Origin: Anaerolineales bacterium
Lineage (GTDB): Bacteria > Chloroflexota > Anaerolineae > Anaerolineales > UBA11579
Reading direction: 5' to 3'
NCBI GenBank assembly: GCA_020059485.1
Contig: JAGVCA010000004.1
Location: forward strand, 1 to 64,000
Length of the DNA stretch: 64,000 nucleotides
This document shows positions 9,128 through 16,516 of this stretch, one piece after another. How positions within the stretch are numbered: position 1 is the stretch's first letter; each line of letters starts with the position of its first letter. Under the pieces are notes generated by a model. That model saw only the letters and a program-made list of their open reading frames with translations. It was not told the DNA's origin and did no database searches. The position numbers and the translations under genes are program-made.

Positions 9128-9166
9128 AGAAAAAACCACCCGCCTGGCTGTCTGCCGGACGGGTGG
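9128..9166 (-). terminator. Intrinsic terminator after the acr3 operon
   Basis: On the minus strand a CCACCCG/CGGGTGG stem (9160-9166 with 9136-9142) is followed by a run of six T (9130-9135). It lies 25 nt after the stop of the arsenite pump gene. Confidence 0.7.
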
Positions 9167-9190
9167 TGTTTAGTTTGGGCGGATTGGTGG

Positions 9191-10309
9191 TCAGGACCTC
9201 TGCAGGTGCTCATCCGGGGGACAGATCTCTTCGGCTGCGGCCAACATTCCCGGCGCAGCTGAAACCTCCCCGCCATAATATTTTTTCTGGAAGCGGAAGG
9301 CCACATTTACCAGGGCGATCATCACGGGGACTTCGACCAACGGGCCGATCACGGCGGCAAAGGCTGCCCCGCTGTTGATCCCGAAGACGGCCACGGCTAC
9401 CGCAATGGCCAATTCAAAGTTGTTGCTTGCGGCTGTAAAAGCCAGGGTGGTGGACTTGGAATAATCCGCCCCAATGCGGTGCCCCATCCAGAAAGAGACC
9501 AGGAACATGAGGACAAAGTAGATCAGCAGCGGGATGGCGATCCGGACCACATCCAGCGGGATCTGCACGATCAGGTCACCTTTGAGGCTGAACATGACCA
9601 CAATGGTGAACAGCAAGGCGATCAGGGTCATCGGGCTGATCCTGGGAATGAACTCTTTGTGGTACCACTCTTTGCTTTTGATGCGGATCAACACAAAGCG
9701 GGTGAGGAAACCGGCAATGAACGGGATCCCAAGATAAATGAATACCGACTGTGCGATCTCGCCGATGGTGATCTGGACCAGACTGCCTTCCAGCCCGAAC
9801 CAGGTGGGCAGAACGGTGATAAACACGTAAGCGTACACGCTGTAAAAGAGCACCTGGAAGATACTGTTAAAGGCAACCAGCCCGGCGGCGTACTCATTGT
9901 CCCCTTTTGCCAGTTCGTTCCAGACGATCACCATGGCGATGCAGCGGGCCAGTCCGATCATGATCAAACCAACCATGTATTCCGGGTAACCGCGCAGGAA
10001 GATGATCGCCAGCAGGAACATCAAAATCGGCCCGATGATCCAGTTCTGGATCAGGGAGAGGCGCAGGACCTTCCAGTTGCGGAACACCCTGCCCAAATCT
10101 TCATAATGCACCTTTGCCAGCGGCGGGTACATCATCAGGATCAGGCCGATGGCGATCGGGATATTGGTGGTACCGATTGAAACCGCGGCGTTGAAATCTT
10201 TCACTGCGGCGGGGATGAGAAAGCCAATCCCAACGCCAACCACCATAGCCAGGAAGATCCACAGCGTCAGGTAGCGGTCGAGGAAGGATAATCGTTTTTG
10301 TTTTTCCAT
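9191..10309 (-). CDS. arsB: Arsenite efflux transporter, ACR3 family
   Basis: ACR3 proteins export arsenite through the cytoplasmic membrane using the proton gradient. The 372-residue protein has about ten hydrophobic segments, and the start [19 protein letters not shown] is typical of bacterial ACR3. The conserved [19 protein letters not shown] segment holds the essential Cys and, in the next helix, the polar charged residues. [15 protein letters not shown] and [16 protein letters not shown] near the C terminus also match the family. It is the last gene of the operon, 3 nt after the first arsC, and ends at a clear terminator. The name Acr3 is more exact than ArsB, which strictly denotes an unrelated family. 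Confidence 0.95.
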   Translation of the reverse strand: MEKQKRLSFLDRYLTLWIFLAMVVGVGIGFLIPAAVKDFNAAVSIGTTNIPIAIGLILMMYPPLAKVHYEDLGRVFRNWKVLRLSLIQNWIIGPILMFLLAIIFLRGYPEYMVGLIMIGLARCIAMVIVWNELAKGDNEYAAGLVAFNSIFQVLFYSVYAYVFITVLPTWFGLEGSLVQITIGEIAQSVFIYLGIPFIAGFLTRFVLIRIKSKEWYHKEFIPRISPMTLIALLFTIVVMFSLKGDLIVQIPLDVVRIAIPLLIYFVLMFLVSFWMGHRIGADYSKSTTLAFTAASNNFELAIAVAVAVFGINSGAAFAAVIGPLVEVPVMIALVNVAFRFQKKYYGGEVSAAPGMLAAAEEICPPDEHLQRS

Positions 10310-10312
10310 GAG

Positions 10313-10735
10313 TTAATCCTCTTTTGCCAGGTTTCGCAGGTAACCAAGTACCCGGTTATCGATGTCATCGCGCACGTCACGGAAGACTGCCATAATCTCT
10401 TCCTCGCTGCCGGCAGCTTTGGCTGGGTCGGGGAAGCCGATATGGACGCGCTGGCCCTGCCCGAGCCAGACCGGGCAATTCTCGGCAGCGTCATCGCAGA
10501 CTGTGATGACGGAATCAAACTCTTTGGTCGGCAGGTCGTCGATGTGTTTGGATTCTCCCTCGTGCTGGATGCCGATCTCTTCCAGAGCGAGGAGGGCTTT
10601 CGGATGGACGTAGCCGGAGGGTTCGGTGCCGGCGCTGAAGGCTACCCAGCCATCTACCAGGCGTTGGTTGATGAGGGCTTCCGCCATCTGCGAACGGCAG
10701 GAGTTGCCGGTACACAGGATCAGGACCGTTTTCAT
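10313..10735 (-). CDS. arsC: Arsenate reductase ArsC, thioredoxin-coupled LMW-PTPase type (copy 1)
   Basis: This enzyme reduces arsenate to arsenite, which the pump then exports. The 140-residue protein starts with the P-loop [15 protein letters not shown] (CX5R) and has the relay pair VCDDAAENC (C-x6-C), so it should use the three-cysteine mechanism with thioredoxin as reductant. The later segment [14 protein letters not shown] fits the phosphatase-fold Asp loop. Its start overlaps the stop of the second arsC as ATGA. The two copies differ clearly: this one has Cys after NS in the P-loop where the other has Ala. Confidence 0.95.
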   Translation of the reverse strand: MKTVLILCTGNSCRSQMAEALINQRLVDGWVAFSAGTEPSGYVHPKALLALEEIGIQHEGESKHIDDLPTKEFDSVITVCDDAAENCPVWLGQGQRVHIGFPDPAKAAGSEEEIMAVFRDVRDDIDNRVLGYLRNLAKED

Positions 10736-11169
10736 GTGTGCACCTCTTTCAGCCAGACCTGGATGCGGGTATTGATCTGGTCACGGATCTCACGGAACTT
10801 GGCCAATTTCTCTTCATCCGAGCCTTCCAGTGCGGCTGGGTCGTCAAAGTCCCAGTGGGTATGGATGCCGGATGAAAGGAAGGTGCGCGGGCAGTTTTCC
10901 TCAGCATGGCCGCACACGGTGAATAGATACTGAAAATGCGTTTTCCCGAGATATTCGCCGACATCCTTGGAACTGTGCCCTTCGAGTCTGATCCCGCTCT
11001 CGTCCATGACCTGGACCGTGAAGGGATTGATCTCTTTTGGCTCCAACCCGGCGCTGTGGACCTCGAACCGGTCTCCGGCATATTTGCGCAGGAAAGCTTC
11101 CGCCATCTGGCTCCGGGCTGAATTGCCGGTGCACAGGAAGATCACTTTCTGTTTTCTAATCTCATTCAT
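10732..11169 (-). CDS. arsC: Arsenate reductase ArsC, thioredoxin-coupled LMW-PTPase type (copy 2)
   Basis: This 145-residue relative of the adjacent arsC has the P-loop [15 protein letters not shown] and the redox pair [24 protein letters not shown] corresponds to the Asp-containing loop. AAGGAG lies 6 nt before the ATG. It is the first of the arsC-arsC-acr3 trio. The 142 nt before it contain a -10-like TAAAAT (11208-11213 on this strand) but no copy of the ATTC-N8-GAAT operator, so the trio may depend on read-through from the permease gene. Sequence divergence from copy 1 argues against a recent tandem duplication. Confidence 0.93.
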   Translation of the reverse strand: MNEIRKQKVIFLCTGNSARSQMAEAFLRKYAGDRFEVHSAGLEPKEINPFTVQVMDESGIRLEGHSSKDVGEYLGKTHFQYLFTVCGHAEENCPRTFLSSGIHTHWDFDDPAALEGSDEEKLAKFREIRDQINTRIQVWLKEVHT

Positions 11170-11311
11170 GACTTTCTCCTTGAGAAAAATCTGACCGATT
11201 TGGTTCTATTTTACTCAAAGGGCTAGGAAAATTTGTAAACACTAAGTTAACCTATTTGGGTTTGTCAGACCACCTGGAACCAGCAAGCGATCAGGGTAAG
11301 TCTGTGTGTTG

Positions 11312-12814
11312 TCATATCTTGCTTTTCTCGTCGATGGAAGTGGGTTTTGGCAAATCGCTGGTATTCCGTCTGGCGCCGATGCGACCAATAATCCAGAAGA
11401 CCAGACTGACAAATCCCAGGAACATGACCAGATACAGCGCAACAAGCCCAATTGCCGTTCCGTCCACCCACGCGCCGTACAACAGCCCAGCGATCGTGCT
11501 GAAGAGTGCCACCCAGCCGACATACACCCAGGCTTTTTTACGCCCGATGATGGAGGCAGTGATCAGGATACTTTGCAGACTGAGCTCCGGATCGGAGATC
11601 AGGTAGGCCAGCAGCGGTCCGCGGTGCATGCCCAAGCCGAGGAACATTTGGGCAATCGGCACTTCCACCAGGGTGGGGAAATACATAAAGACGCCAAACA
11701 CCACGCCGACGAAATTGCCGACCAGTGTGTTTTCTCCGGCAATCGCCTGAATCCATTCTGGCCGAATCAGTTCCCGGATGATCCCAACGGCGAAAACGCC
11801 CACGATCAGCAGGGGGAAGATCTGTTTAATGAAGCGCCAGGTTTCCCAGAGGAAGTCGCGGGTTTCATCCTGGGCTAATTGGGTGGGCAGCATCCAACCG
11901 ATCAGGGCAATGCTCAGCAACACACCGATGAATTTGCCGGTAAACTGCAGGGCGACACCACCCGGGTAAGGGCTGACACCCAGGGCAGCGATCAGGAGGG
12001 TGAGGCCCACCAATCCGGTCGCGATCCAGGTCCAGGCGTTGATCCCGTCATGGATCTTTTCCAGCCCTTTCCAGGAAGCGAGGCCGATCAGGACCAGCAT
12101 CCCGATCAGGATGGCGCCCTGGGCTGTGACACCTTCTTCTCCCCGGGCGGGGTCAAACGGCACCAGGGCGAAAAGGTTTTCCTGGAACCGGTTTACCCAT
12201 TGGAGTGGAAGATCTAACTGGAAGTAGGTTGTTTTCAGCAGGTCGATCTGGAAAGTGCCGATGACCAGCAAAGCCACCAACGCCAGCAGGAAGATCACCG
12301 AAGACCGGCGCATGGAGGCCTGCCCGGCGAACATGGCGTCGGTGGCCTTGTCGTGGGCGGCATCGTCCTTGCGGAAGATCACAGCCATCAGGACACCGAC
12401 CCCGATCCCAAAAGCGAGCGAGAGGACCAGCCGGGCGATGGCCAGGTCCATCCCGATAACTGCACCGGTATAGGACAGCGCCAGGATGTTCACTGCTGGG
12501 GCGACGAACAGGAAGGTGATCGCCGGGCCAAGGCCAGCACCCTTCTTGTAGATCCCGGCAAACAGAGGGATCACGGTGCAGGAGCAGACCGCCAGCAAAA
12601 AACCTGCTGCCGCCGCGGCCGGATAGGAAATCACCTTTGGGGTGTTCCGGCCAAGAAAGCGGGTGATGGTCTCTTTGGGGATCAGTGCGGTCATGGCCCC
12701 GGCGATATAAAAAGCGGGCAGCAGGCAGAGCAGCACATGCGCGGCCAGATAGGCGGCAAGGTTACCCAACCCGCTGTTAAGCAACTGGATGATGAAATCA
12801 ATGGTTGTATTCAT
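11312..12814 (-). CDS. ArsP/YraQ-type permease (DUF318 superfamily)
   Basis: This 500-residue protein has about ten membrane helices in two repeated halves. The first half carries the signature LAVCSCTVIPLFAGIYKKGA, with a CSC motif, followed by GLGPAITFLFVAPAVNILAL. The second has VFGVFMYFPTLVEVPIAQ and MHRGPLLAYLISDPE. This family includes predicted metalloid and organoarsenical exporters (ArsP). A related type is often found with an ArsR regulator and a small redox protein, as here. A terminator hairpin and an ArsR-like operator sit directly upstream, so it probably has its own regulated promoter. The substrate is unproven. Confidence 0.85.
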   Translation of the reverse strand: MNTTIDFIIQLLNSGLGNLAAYLAAHVLLCLLPAFYIAGAMTALIPKETITRFLGRNTPKVISYPAAAAAGFLLAVCSCTVIPLFAGIYKKGAGLGPAITFLFVAPAVNILALSYTGAVIGMDLAIARLVLSLAFGIGVGVLMAVIFRKDDAAHDKATDAMFAGQASMRRSSVIFLLALVALLVIGTFQIDLLKTTYFQLDLPLQWVNRFQENLFALVPFDPARGEEGVTAQGAILIGMLVLIGLASWKGLEKIHDGINAWTWIATGLVGLTLLIAALGVSPYPGGVALQFTGKFIGVLLSIALIGWMLPTQLAQDETRDFLWETWRFIKQIFPLLIVGVFAVGIIRELIRPEWIQAIAGENTLVGNFVGVVFGVFMYFPTLVEVPIAQMFLGLGMHRGPLLAYLISDPELSLQSILITASIIGRKKAWVYVGWVALFSTIAGLLYGAWVDGTAIGLVALYLVMFLGFVSLVFWIIGRIGARRNTSDLPKPTSIDEKSKI

Positions 12815-12836
12815 ATGTGGCCAGCCTCGGTTTCAT

Positions 12837-12852
12837 ATTCATATAACTGAAT
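12837..12852 (-). promoter_or_regulatory. ArsR-type operator before the permease gene
   Basis: ATTC-ATATAACT-GAAT is an inverted repeat with an 8-nt spacer, 22 nt before the permease start. The same pattern occurs before arsR and before the radical SAM gene. ArsR proteins bind such dyads near the promoter and let go when arsenite binds. Confidence 0.65.
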
Positions 12853-12869
12853 ATGTTGTTTCGTGAAAG

Positions 12870-12888
12870 AGCCCCGATGGACGGGGCT
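12870..12888 (-). terminator. Hairpin between the thioredoxin-like and permease genes
   Basis: AGCCCC and GGGGCT form a 6-bp GC-rich stem with a 7-nt loop. Only a short CTTT follows on the minus strand, so it may be a partial terminator or a processing site rather than a full stop. Confidence 0.45.
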
Positions 12889-12900
12889 ATGGTGGTTTTG

Positions 12901-13152
12901 TTAGGCCTCGTCCAGAGCGGTGGCCAGCATGCTGACAATCTCGGATTGTGAGGGGATCTTGCCGCTGGACACTACTTTTCCATTGATCACCAAACCAGGC
13001 GTACTGAGGATGTCGAATTCCATGATCTTTTGGTAGTCGGTGACCTTTTCAAATTCGGCCTTGACGGCCAAGCTGGTAACTGCTTTTCGGGTTTCCTGTT
13101 CCAGCTTTTTGCAGTTCGGGCAGCCAGTGCCCAGGATCTTGATATTCAACAT
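12901..13152 (-). CDS. Thioredoxin-like redox-active disulfide protein
   Basis: This 83-residue protein of the small archaeal-type thioredoxin family (MTH895-like) has ILGTGCPNCKKLE with a CPNC redox pair, and the cis-Pro segment STPGLVINGKVV. The frame is open to 13302, but the start at 13152 is chosen because GGAGG lies 7 nt before it and the longer form would overlap arsR. Such proteins are commonly linked to ArsP/YraQ permeases and ArsR. It could reduce the ArsC enzymes or the CSC motif of the permease, but this is inference. Confidence 0.88.
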   Translation of the reverse strand: MLNIKILGTGCPNCKKLEQETRKAVTSLAVKAEFEKVTDYQKIMEFDILSTPGLVINGKVVSSGKIPSQSEIVSMLATALDEA

Positions 13153-13168
13153 GATTGGACCTCCAGGG

Positions 13169-13552
13169 TCAGTTTTGATTGGCATTGCTGTCTGGTTCAC
13201 ACTTTGGGCAGGCACAGTTGGATAATATTCCAGGGCCAGCCGGTTCGGGCAAGTCCTGGGTCGGGATGGACTGAATGATCGCTGCTTCTCGCAACAGATC
13301 AAAGATGGTTGGATCGGAGACCCGATAGAAGATGTATTTTCCTTCCCTGCGGGCCTCCAGAATGCCGGTATCCCGAAGCAGCATCAGGTGCTGGGAGATG
13401 TAAGCCTGCCGCTTTCTCAGAACCGCTTCCAGGTGGCAGACGCACACCTCGCCATAGCCAATGCTGTAAAGCAGCCTGATCCGAAAGGCGGAACCAAGCA
13501 GTTTGAAGAGCTGGCTGATGCGTTTGTCAATGGCGTTAATTTTCATATTCAT
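13169..13552 (-). CDS. arsR: ArsR/SmtB-family arsenite-responsive repressor
   Basis: This 127-residue winged-helix protein has the metalloid site GEVCVCHLEAVL (the CVC motif in helix 3 of arsenite sensors) and the recognition helix RQAYISQHLMLLRDTG. The tail NCACPKCE adds three more cysteines, a further possible metal-binding group. Two ATG codons, at 13552 and 13546, are possible, and the operator overlaps the first. Without ligand it should repress its own promoter and the two other genes that carry the same operator. Confidence 0.94.
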   Translation of the reverse strand: MNMKINAIDKRISQLFKLLGSAFRIRLLYSIGYGEVCVCHLEAVLRKRQAYISQHLMLLRDTGILEARREGKYIFYRVSDPTIFDLLREAAIIQSIPTQDLPEPAGPGILSNCACPKCEPDSNANQN

Positions 13553-13570
13553 AATATTGAATATATTATA
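13547..13570 (-). promoter_or_regulatory. arsR operator and -10 box
   Basis: ATTC-ATAATATT-GAAT (13547-13562) overlaps the arsR start codon and abuts TATAAT (13565-13570, minus strand). The predicted transcript start is near 13558, so the arsR message would have almost no leader. A repressor bound here would cover both the transcription and the translation start. Confidence 0.65.
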
Positions 13571-13636
13571 GGCTTGTTCTCAAGTGATGCCATGGACAGA
13601 TATCCCTTGCCTAGAGGGTCAAATGTCCCATCATTC

Positions 13637-14896
13637 TTAGGGGCACTGGATCACGCCATGCGCCCAGAGGCAGCCGCCGCAATTCGGGTGGCGGTAGCCT
13701 GTGCAGTCCAGCAAGTTATCCTCAGACAGATTGCACGTGTGGCAATCCACACATGGCGAGAAGTTTATCGCCAGCAGATCTTCCCTGAAGCGCCGATATT
13801 CCGGCGAATACCACAGATCGACAATTGAGCTTGTATTCAGATTGCCAAATGTGTGGGGCAGGCTGCGCCTGTGCCAATCCCCCAGGATGTGGGTGTGTTC
13901 ATATAAGAGGGGCAGGCAGGGGGCAAGGTTTCCATCCCAGCGCACGGCTGTGGCGCCTCGCGCCAGGAAGGGACAGAGATATGGATTACGGTTCAGGATG
14001 TTCCCGGCGACCTTGACCTGGTATCCCTGCATGAGCATGTAGATCAGGTCCTCTCCTGGCGTGCCGTCCAGGTCCATGCGGGGCAGCCAGACCCTGGGTT
14101 GGGTGCCTTCCCAGCTGCCGGAGGCGTGGGTCAGGCTTTTTTCATACAGCACCTCTGCCGCCATTCCCTGGGTATACGCCATGAGGTTGGTGACAAAGAA
14201 CTGGTTCGCGCCGAGTTGTTTGCCCAAAGCAATCACCGCGGGCAGGTCTGCCGCGTTCTTTCTCATCAGCACAAAGGCAATCCCTAACCCGGGACGGCCA
14301 GACCATGCGGATGACCCATACTTGTCTGTCCGGGCTTGATGAAAGTAGTGCAGGTTTTCGATGATCTTTGGCAGATGGTTTCCCAGGCGGACATCCTGAT
14401 AGCTCTCCGGATGGGCGCCATCGATCGAAACCCACAGCATATCGAGGCCGGACTCGATCAATGAGTGAGTCATTGCCTGTGAGAGCAGCGTGCCGTTTGT
14501 GATCAGGGAGGTGCTGGCGCCTTTTGCCCTGGCATAGCGGATCATTGGGAGGATATCCGGGTGGCTGAGGGGTTCCCCATATCCTCCGAAAAAGATCTCA
14601 GGGATGGGGGAGAATTCGGAAAGGTCTGCGATGATCTTCTGGAAACCGGGGAAGGGCATGGATCCCAGGCTGTCGTTCCAGATGGTGCGGATACAGGTGC
14701 TGCAGTCCAGGTTGCACTGGTTGGTGACTTCGATATAGATCCGGTTCAAACCGTCACTTGGGCGGCTCAGATGCAGCCGGTCTTCGTCAATCTCCACCAG
14801 AATCTTGCTGCCGGGAACCATCCGGAAGTGATCTTTCAGGCTTTGGGGGATGGCCAGATTGCCATCCTGGTCGATCTCGAGGATAAGTCTTTTCAT
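13637..14896 (-). CDS. AbrB-like/radical SAM/SPASM protein resembling tungsten-cofactor oxidoreductase maturases
   Basis: This 419-residue protein has three parts. Residues 1-47 look like an AbrB/SpoVT swapped-hairpin domain (LEIDQDGNLAIPQSLKDHF). Next is a radical SAM core whose cluster motif CNLDCSTC (CX3CX2C) lies near residues 59-66, followed by EIFFGGYGEPLSHPD. The C-terminal SPASM region has many cysteines and ends NCGGCLWAHGVIQCP, an ending I associate with tungsten-cofactor oxidoreductase maturases (TIGR04317-type). No aldehyde oxidoreductase partner is in the window. The gene is upstream of arsR on the same strand and has a matching operator. The start has no clear ribosome site. The family call is from memory of motifs, so moderate. 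Confidence 0.7.
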   Translation of the reverse strand: MKRLILEIDQDGNLAIPQSLKDHFRMVPGSKILVEIDEDRLHLSRPSDGLNRIYIEVTNQCNLDCSTCIRTIWNDSLGSMPFPGFQKIIADLSEFSPIPEIFFGGYGEPLSHPDILPMIRYARAKGASTSLITNGTLLSQAMTHSLIESGLDMLWVSIDGAHPESYQDVRLGNHLPKIIENLHYFHQARTDKYGSSAWSGRPGLGIAFVLMRKNAADLPAVIALGKQLGANQFFVTNLMAYTQGMAAEVLYEKSLTHASGSWEGTQPRVWLPRMDLDGTPGEDLIYMLMQGYQVKVAGNILNRNPYLCPFLARGATAVRWDGNLAPCLPLLYEHTHILGDWHRRSLPHTFGNLNTSSIVDLWYSPEYRRFREDLLAINFSPCVDCHTCNLSEDNLLDCTGYRHPNCGGCLWAHGVIQCP

Positions 14897-14922
14897 CTGG
14901 TTGAGGAGAGGTCAATAAAAAC

Positions 14923-14946
14923 ATTCGTTTTTTTGAATATATTATC
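14923..14946 (-). promoter_or_regulatory. ArsR-type operator and -10 box before the radical SAM gene
   Basis: ATTC-GTTTTTTT-GAAT (14923-14938) has the spacing of the arsR and permease operators. On the minus strand it is preceded by GATAAT (14941-14946). The 12 bases TAATATATTCAA are shared exactly with the arsR promoter, in the same position relative to the dyad. Confidence 0.6.
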
Positions 14947-15035
14947 CTGTCATACGCTGGCTGGTCAGGTACAGGTGTCCTGACAATCCTGTGACAATTA
15001 TCCCGGGCGAGAGACGGTGCTCTGTTCCAGCATGG

Positions 15036-15064
15036 TTGACTAGCCCGATAAAGACTGCTATTAT
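15036..15064 (+). promoter_or_regulatory. Leaderless-type yvcK promoter
   Basis: TTGACT (15036-15041), a 17-nt spacer and TATTAT (15059-15064) stand 9 nt before the ATG at 15074. The predicted leader is 0-3 nt, and no ribosome-binding site is present. Confidence 0.7.
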
Positions 15065-15073
15065 CGCGGTGCA

Positions 15074-16408
15074 ATGCAGAAAAAACCCAGTTCCTCACTT
15101 TCCCGTTTGCGCAGCAGTTTCCAACAGTTGATCTTGTGGTTCAGCCCAGGTTTGGGCGTGAAGCGCTGGTTCGGGCTGGTGTTCGCCGGGACGACCATGC
15201 TGGCTGTGGGCCTGGCATTTGTGCTGCTGGATATCTACCGCCAGGCGCCGGACAACTGGGTCTCGGATGTGCTGGCACTGATCTCGTTGCAGCCTTTGCC
15301 GCGTCTGTTACGGGCGTTGATCTTTGGCGGTATTGGCGTAGCCTGTGTGGTGATCGGCATCCTGCGCTTGAACCGGACCATCCTGCGCCCCTTCCTGGTG
15401 CCGGGGACACCGGTGGTGAATACCTTGATGCAGTACAGCCGGCTGGACCGCGGTCCGAACGTGGTGGTGATCGGCGGTGGGCACGGGCTCGCAACTGTGT
15501 TACGGGGGTTGAAGAAGTACACCCGTAACATCACCGCGATCGTCACGGTTGCGGATGATGGCGGCTCATCCGGGAAATTACGGGCGGTCAAAGGGGTGCT
15601 GCCGCCGGGAGACATCCGGAACTGTCTGGCGGCTCTCTCCAATGATGAGGACCTGACCAGCCAGTTGTTCCAATACCGCTTCTCGACCGGGGATGAGCAC
15701 CTGGAAGGGCATTCCTTCGGCAACCTGCTGATCTCGGCGCTGGCGGAGATCACCGGCAGTTTCGAACGCGCCGTGGTCGAAGCCGGGCGGGTACTGTCGG
15801 TCAGCGGCCAGGTGGTGCCGTCCACGCTGCACGATGTCCGTCTGGTGGCGGACAAGAGCTTGCCGAACCTGCGGCGGGAGGTGCGGGTCAAGGGGGAGAG
15901 CCAGATCCCGGAGATCAGCGGCCAGGTGCGGCGTCTTTGGCTGGAACCAAATGCCCCGCCGGCCTATCCCTCAGCGGTGCGGGCTTTGCTGCGGGCGGAT
16001 ATGATCGTGGTCGGTCCGGGCAGCCTGTATACCAGTATCCTGCCAAACTTGCTGGTACCGGACATCATCGCCGCGATCCAGGCCAGTTCGGCTTTCAAGG
16101 TGTTTGTCTGCAATGTCACCACCCAGCCGGGCGAGACCGATAATTATGACTGCGGCGATCACTTGCGGGCGATCGAGGAGCATGTCAAGGCTGACCTGTT
16201 CGATCTGGTGGTCAGTAACGGGGAGACCAACGCGCCACTGCCGGAAGAACTGAAGTGGGTGCAAGCGCCAGCCGAGATGGATGATAACTACGCGGTCTAC
16301 CGCGCCGACCTGATCTCCGCCGAAAACCCCTACCGGCATGATTCTGAAAAACTCGCTCAGGTGCTGATCGATCTGTACCTTGAGCGCACCGGTCCGCTGG
16401 TAGTCTGA
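15074..16408 (+). CDS. yvcK: YvcK/CofD-like protein (gluconeogenesis factor) with N-terminal membrane helices
   Basis: The 444-residue protein has two hydrophobic segments (about 35-57 and 75-97) ahead of a CofD-like Rossmann domain. VVVIGGGHGLATVLRGLKKY is the nucleotide-binding turn, and IVTVADDGGSSGKLR, GVLPPGDIRNCLAAL, GHSFGNLLISAL and VGPGSLYTSILPN are the family's conserved loops. YvcK proteins bind UDP-sugars and affect central carbon flow, cell shape and wall synthesis. The N-terminal membrane anchor is absent from the Bacillus protein but fits the longer actinobacterial and Chloroflexi forms. It stands alone with its own promoter. Confidence 0.92.
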   Translation: MQKKPSSSLSRLRSSFQQLILWFSPGLGVKRWFGLVFAGTTMLAVGLAFVLLDIYRQAPDNWVSDVLALISLQPLPRLLRALIFGGIGVACVVIGILRLNRTILRPFLVPGTPVVNTLMQYSRLDRGPNVVVIGGGHGLATVLRGLKKYTRNITAIVTVADDGGSSGKLRAVKGVLPPGDIRNCLAALSNDEDLTSQLFQYRFSTGDEHLEGHSFGNLLISALAEITGSFERAVVEAGRVLSVSGQVVPSTLHDVRLVADKSLPNLRREVRVKGESQIPEISGQVRRLWLEPNAPPAYPSAVRALLRADMIVVGPGSLYTSILPNLLVPDIIAAIQASSAFKVFVCNVTTQPGETDNYDCGDHLRAIEEHVKADLFDLVVSNGETNAPLPEELKWVQAPAEMDDNYAVYRADLISAENPYRHDSEKLAQVLIDLYLERTGPLVV

Positions 16409-16516
16409 GCCATTTGGTAGTGCTGTTGTTCCGTGATCGGAATGATCTCGTAATATTTCCTCCAATAATCGTGTCTGAGAATTAATTATTCCGTATACTA
16501 AGGGTAGGAAACGGAT

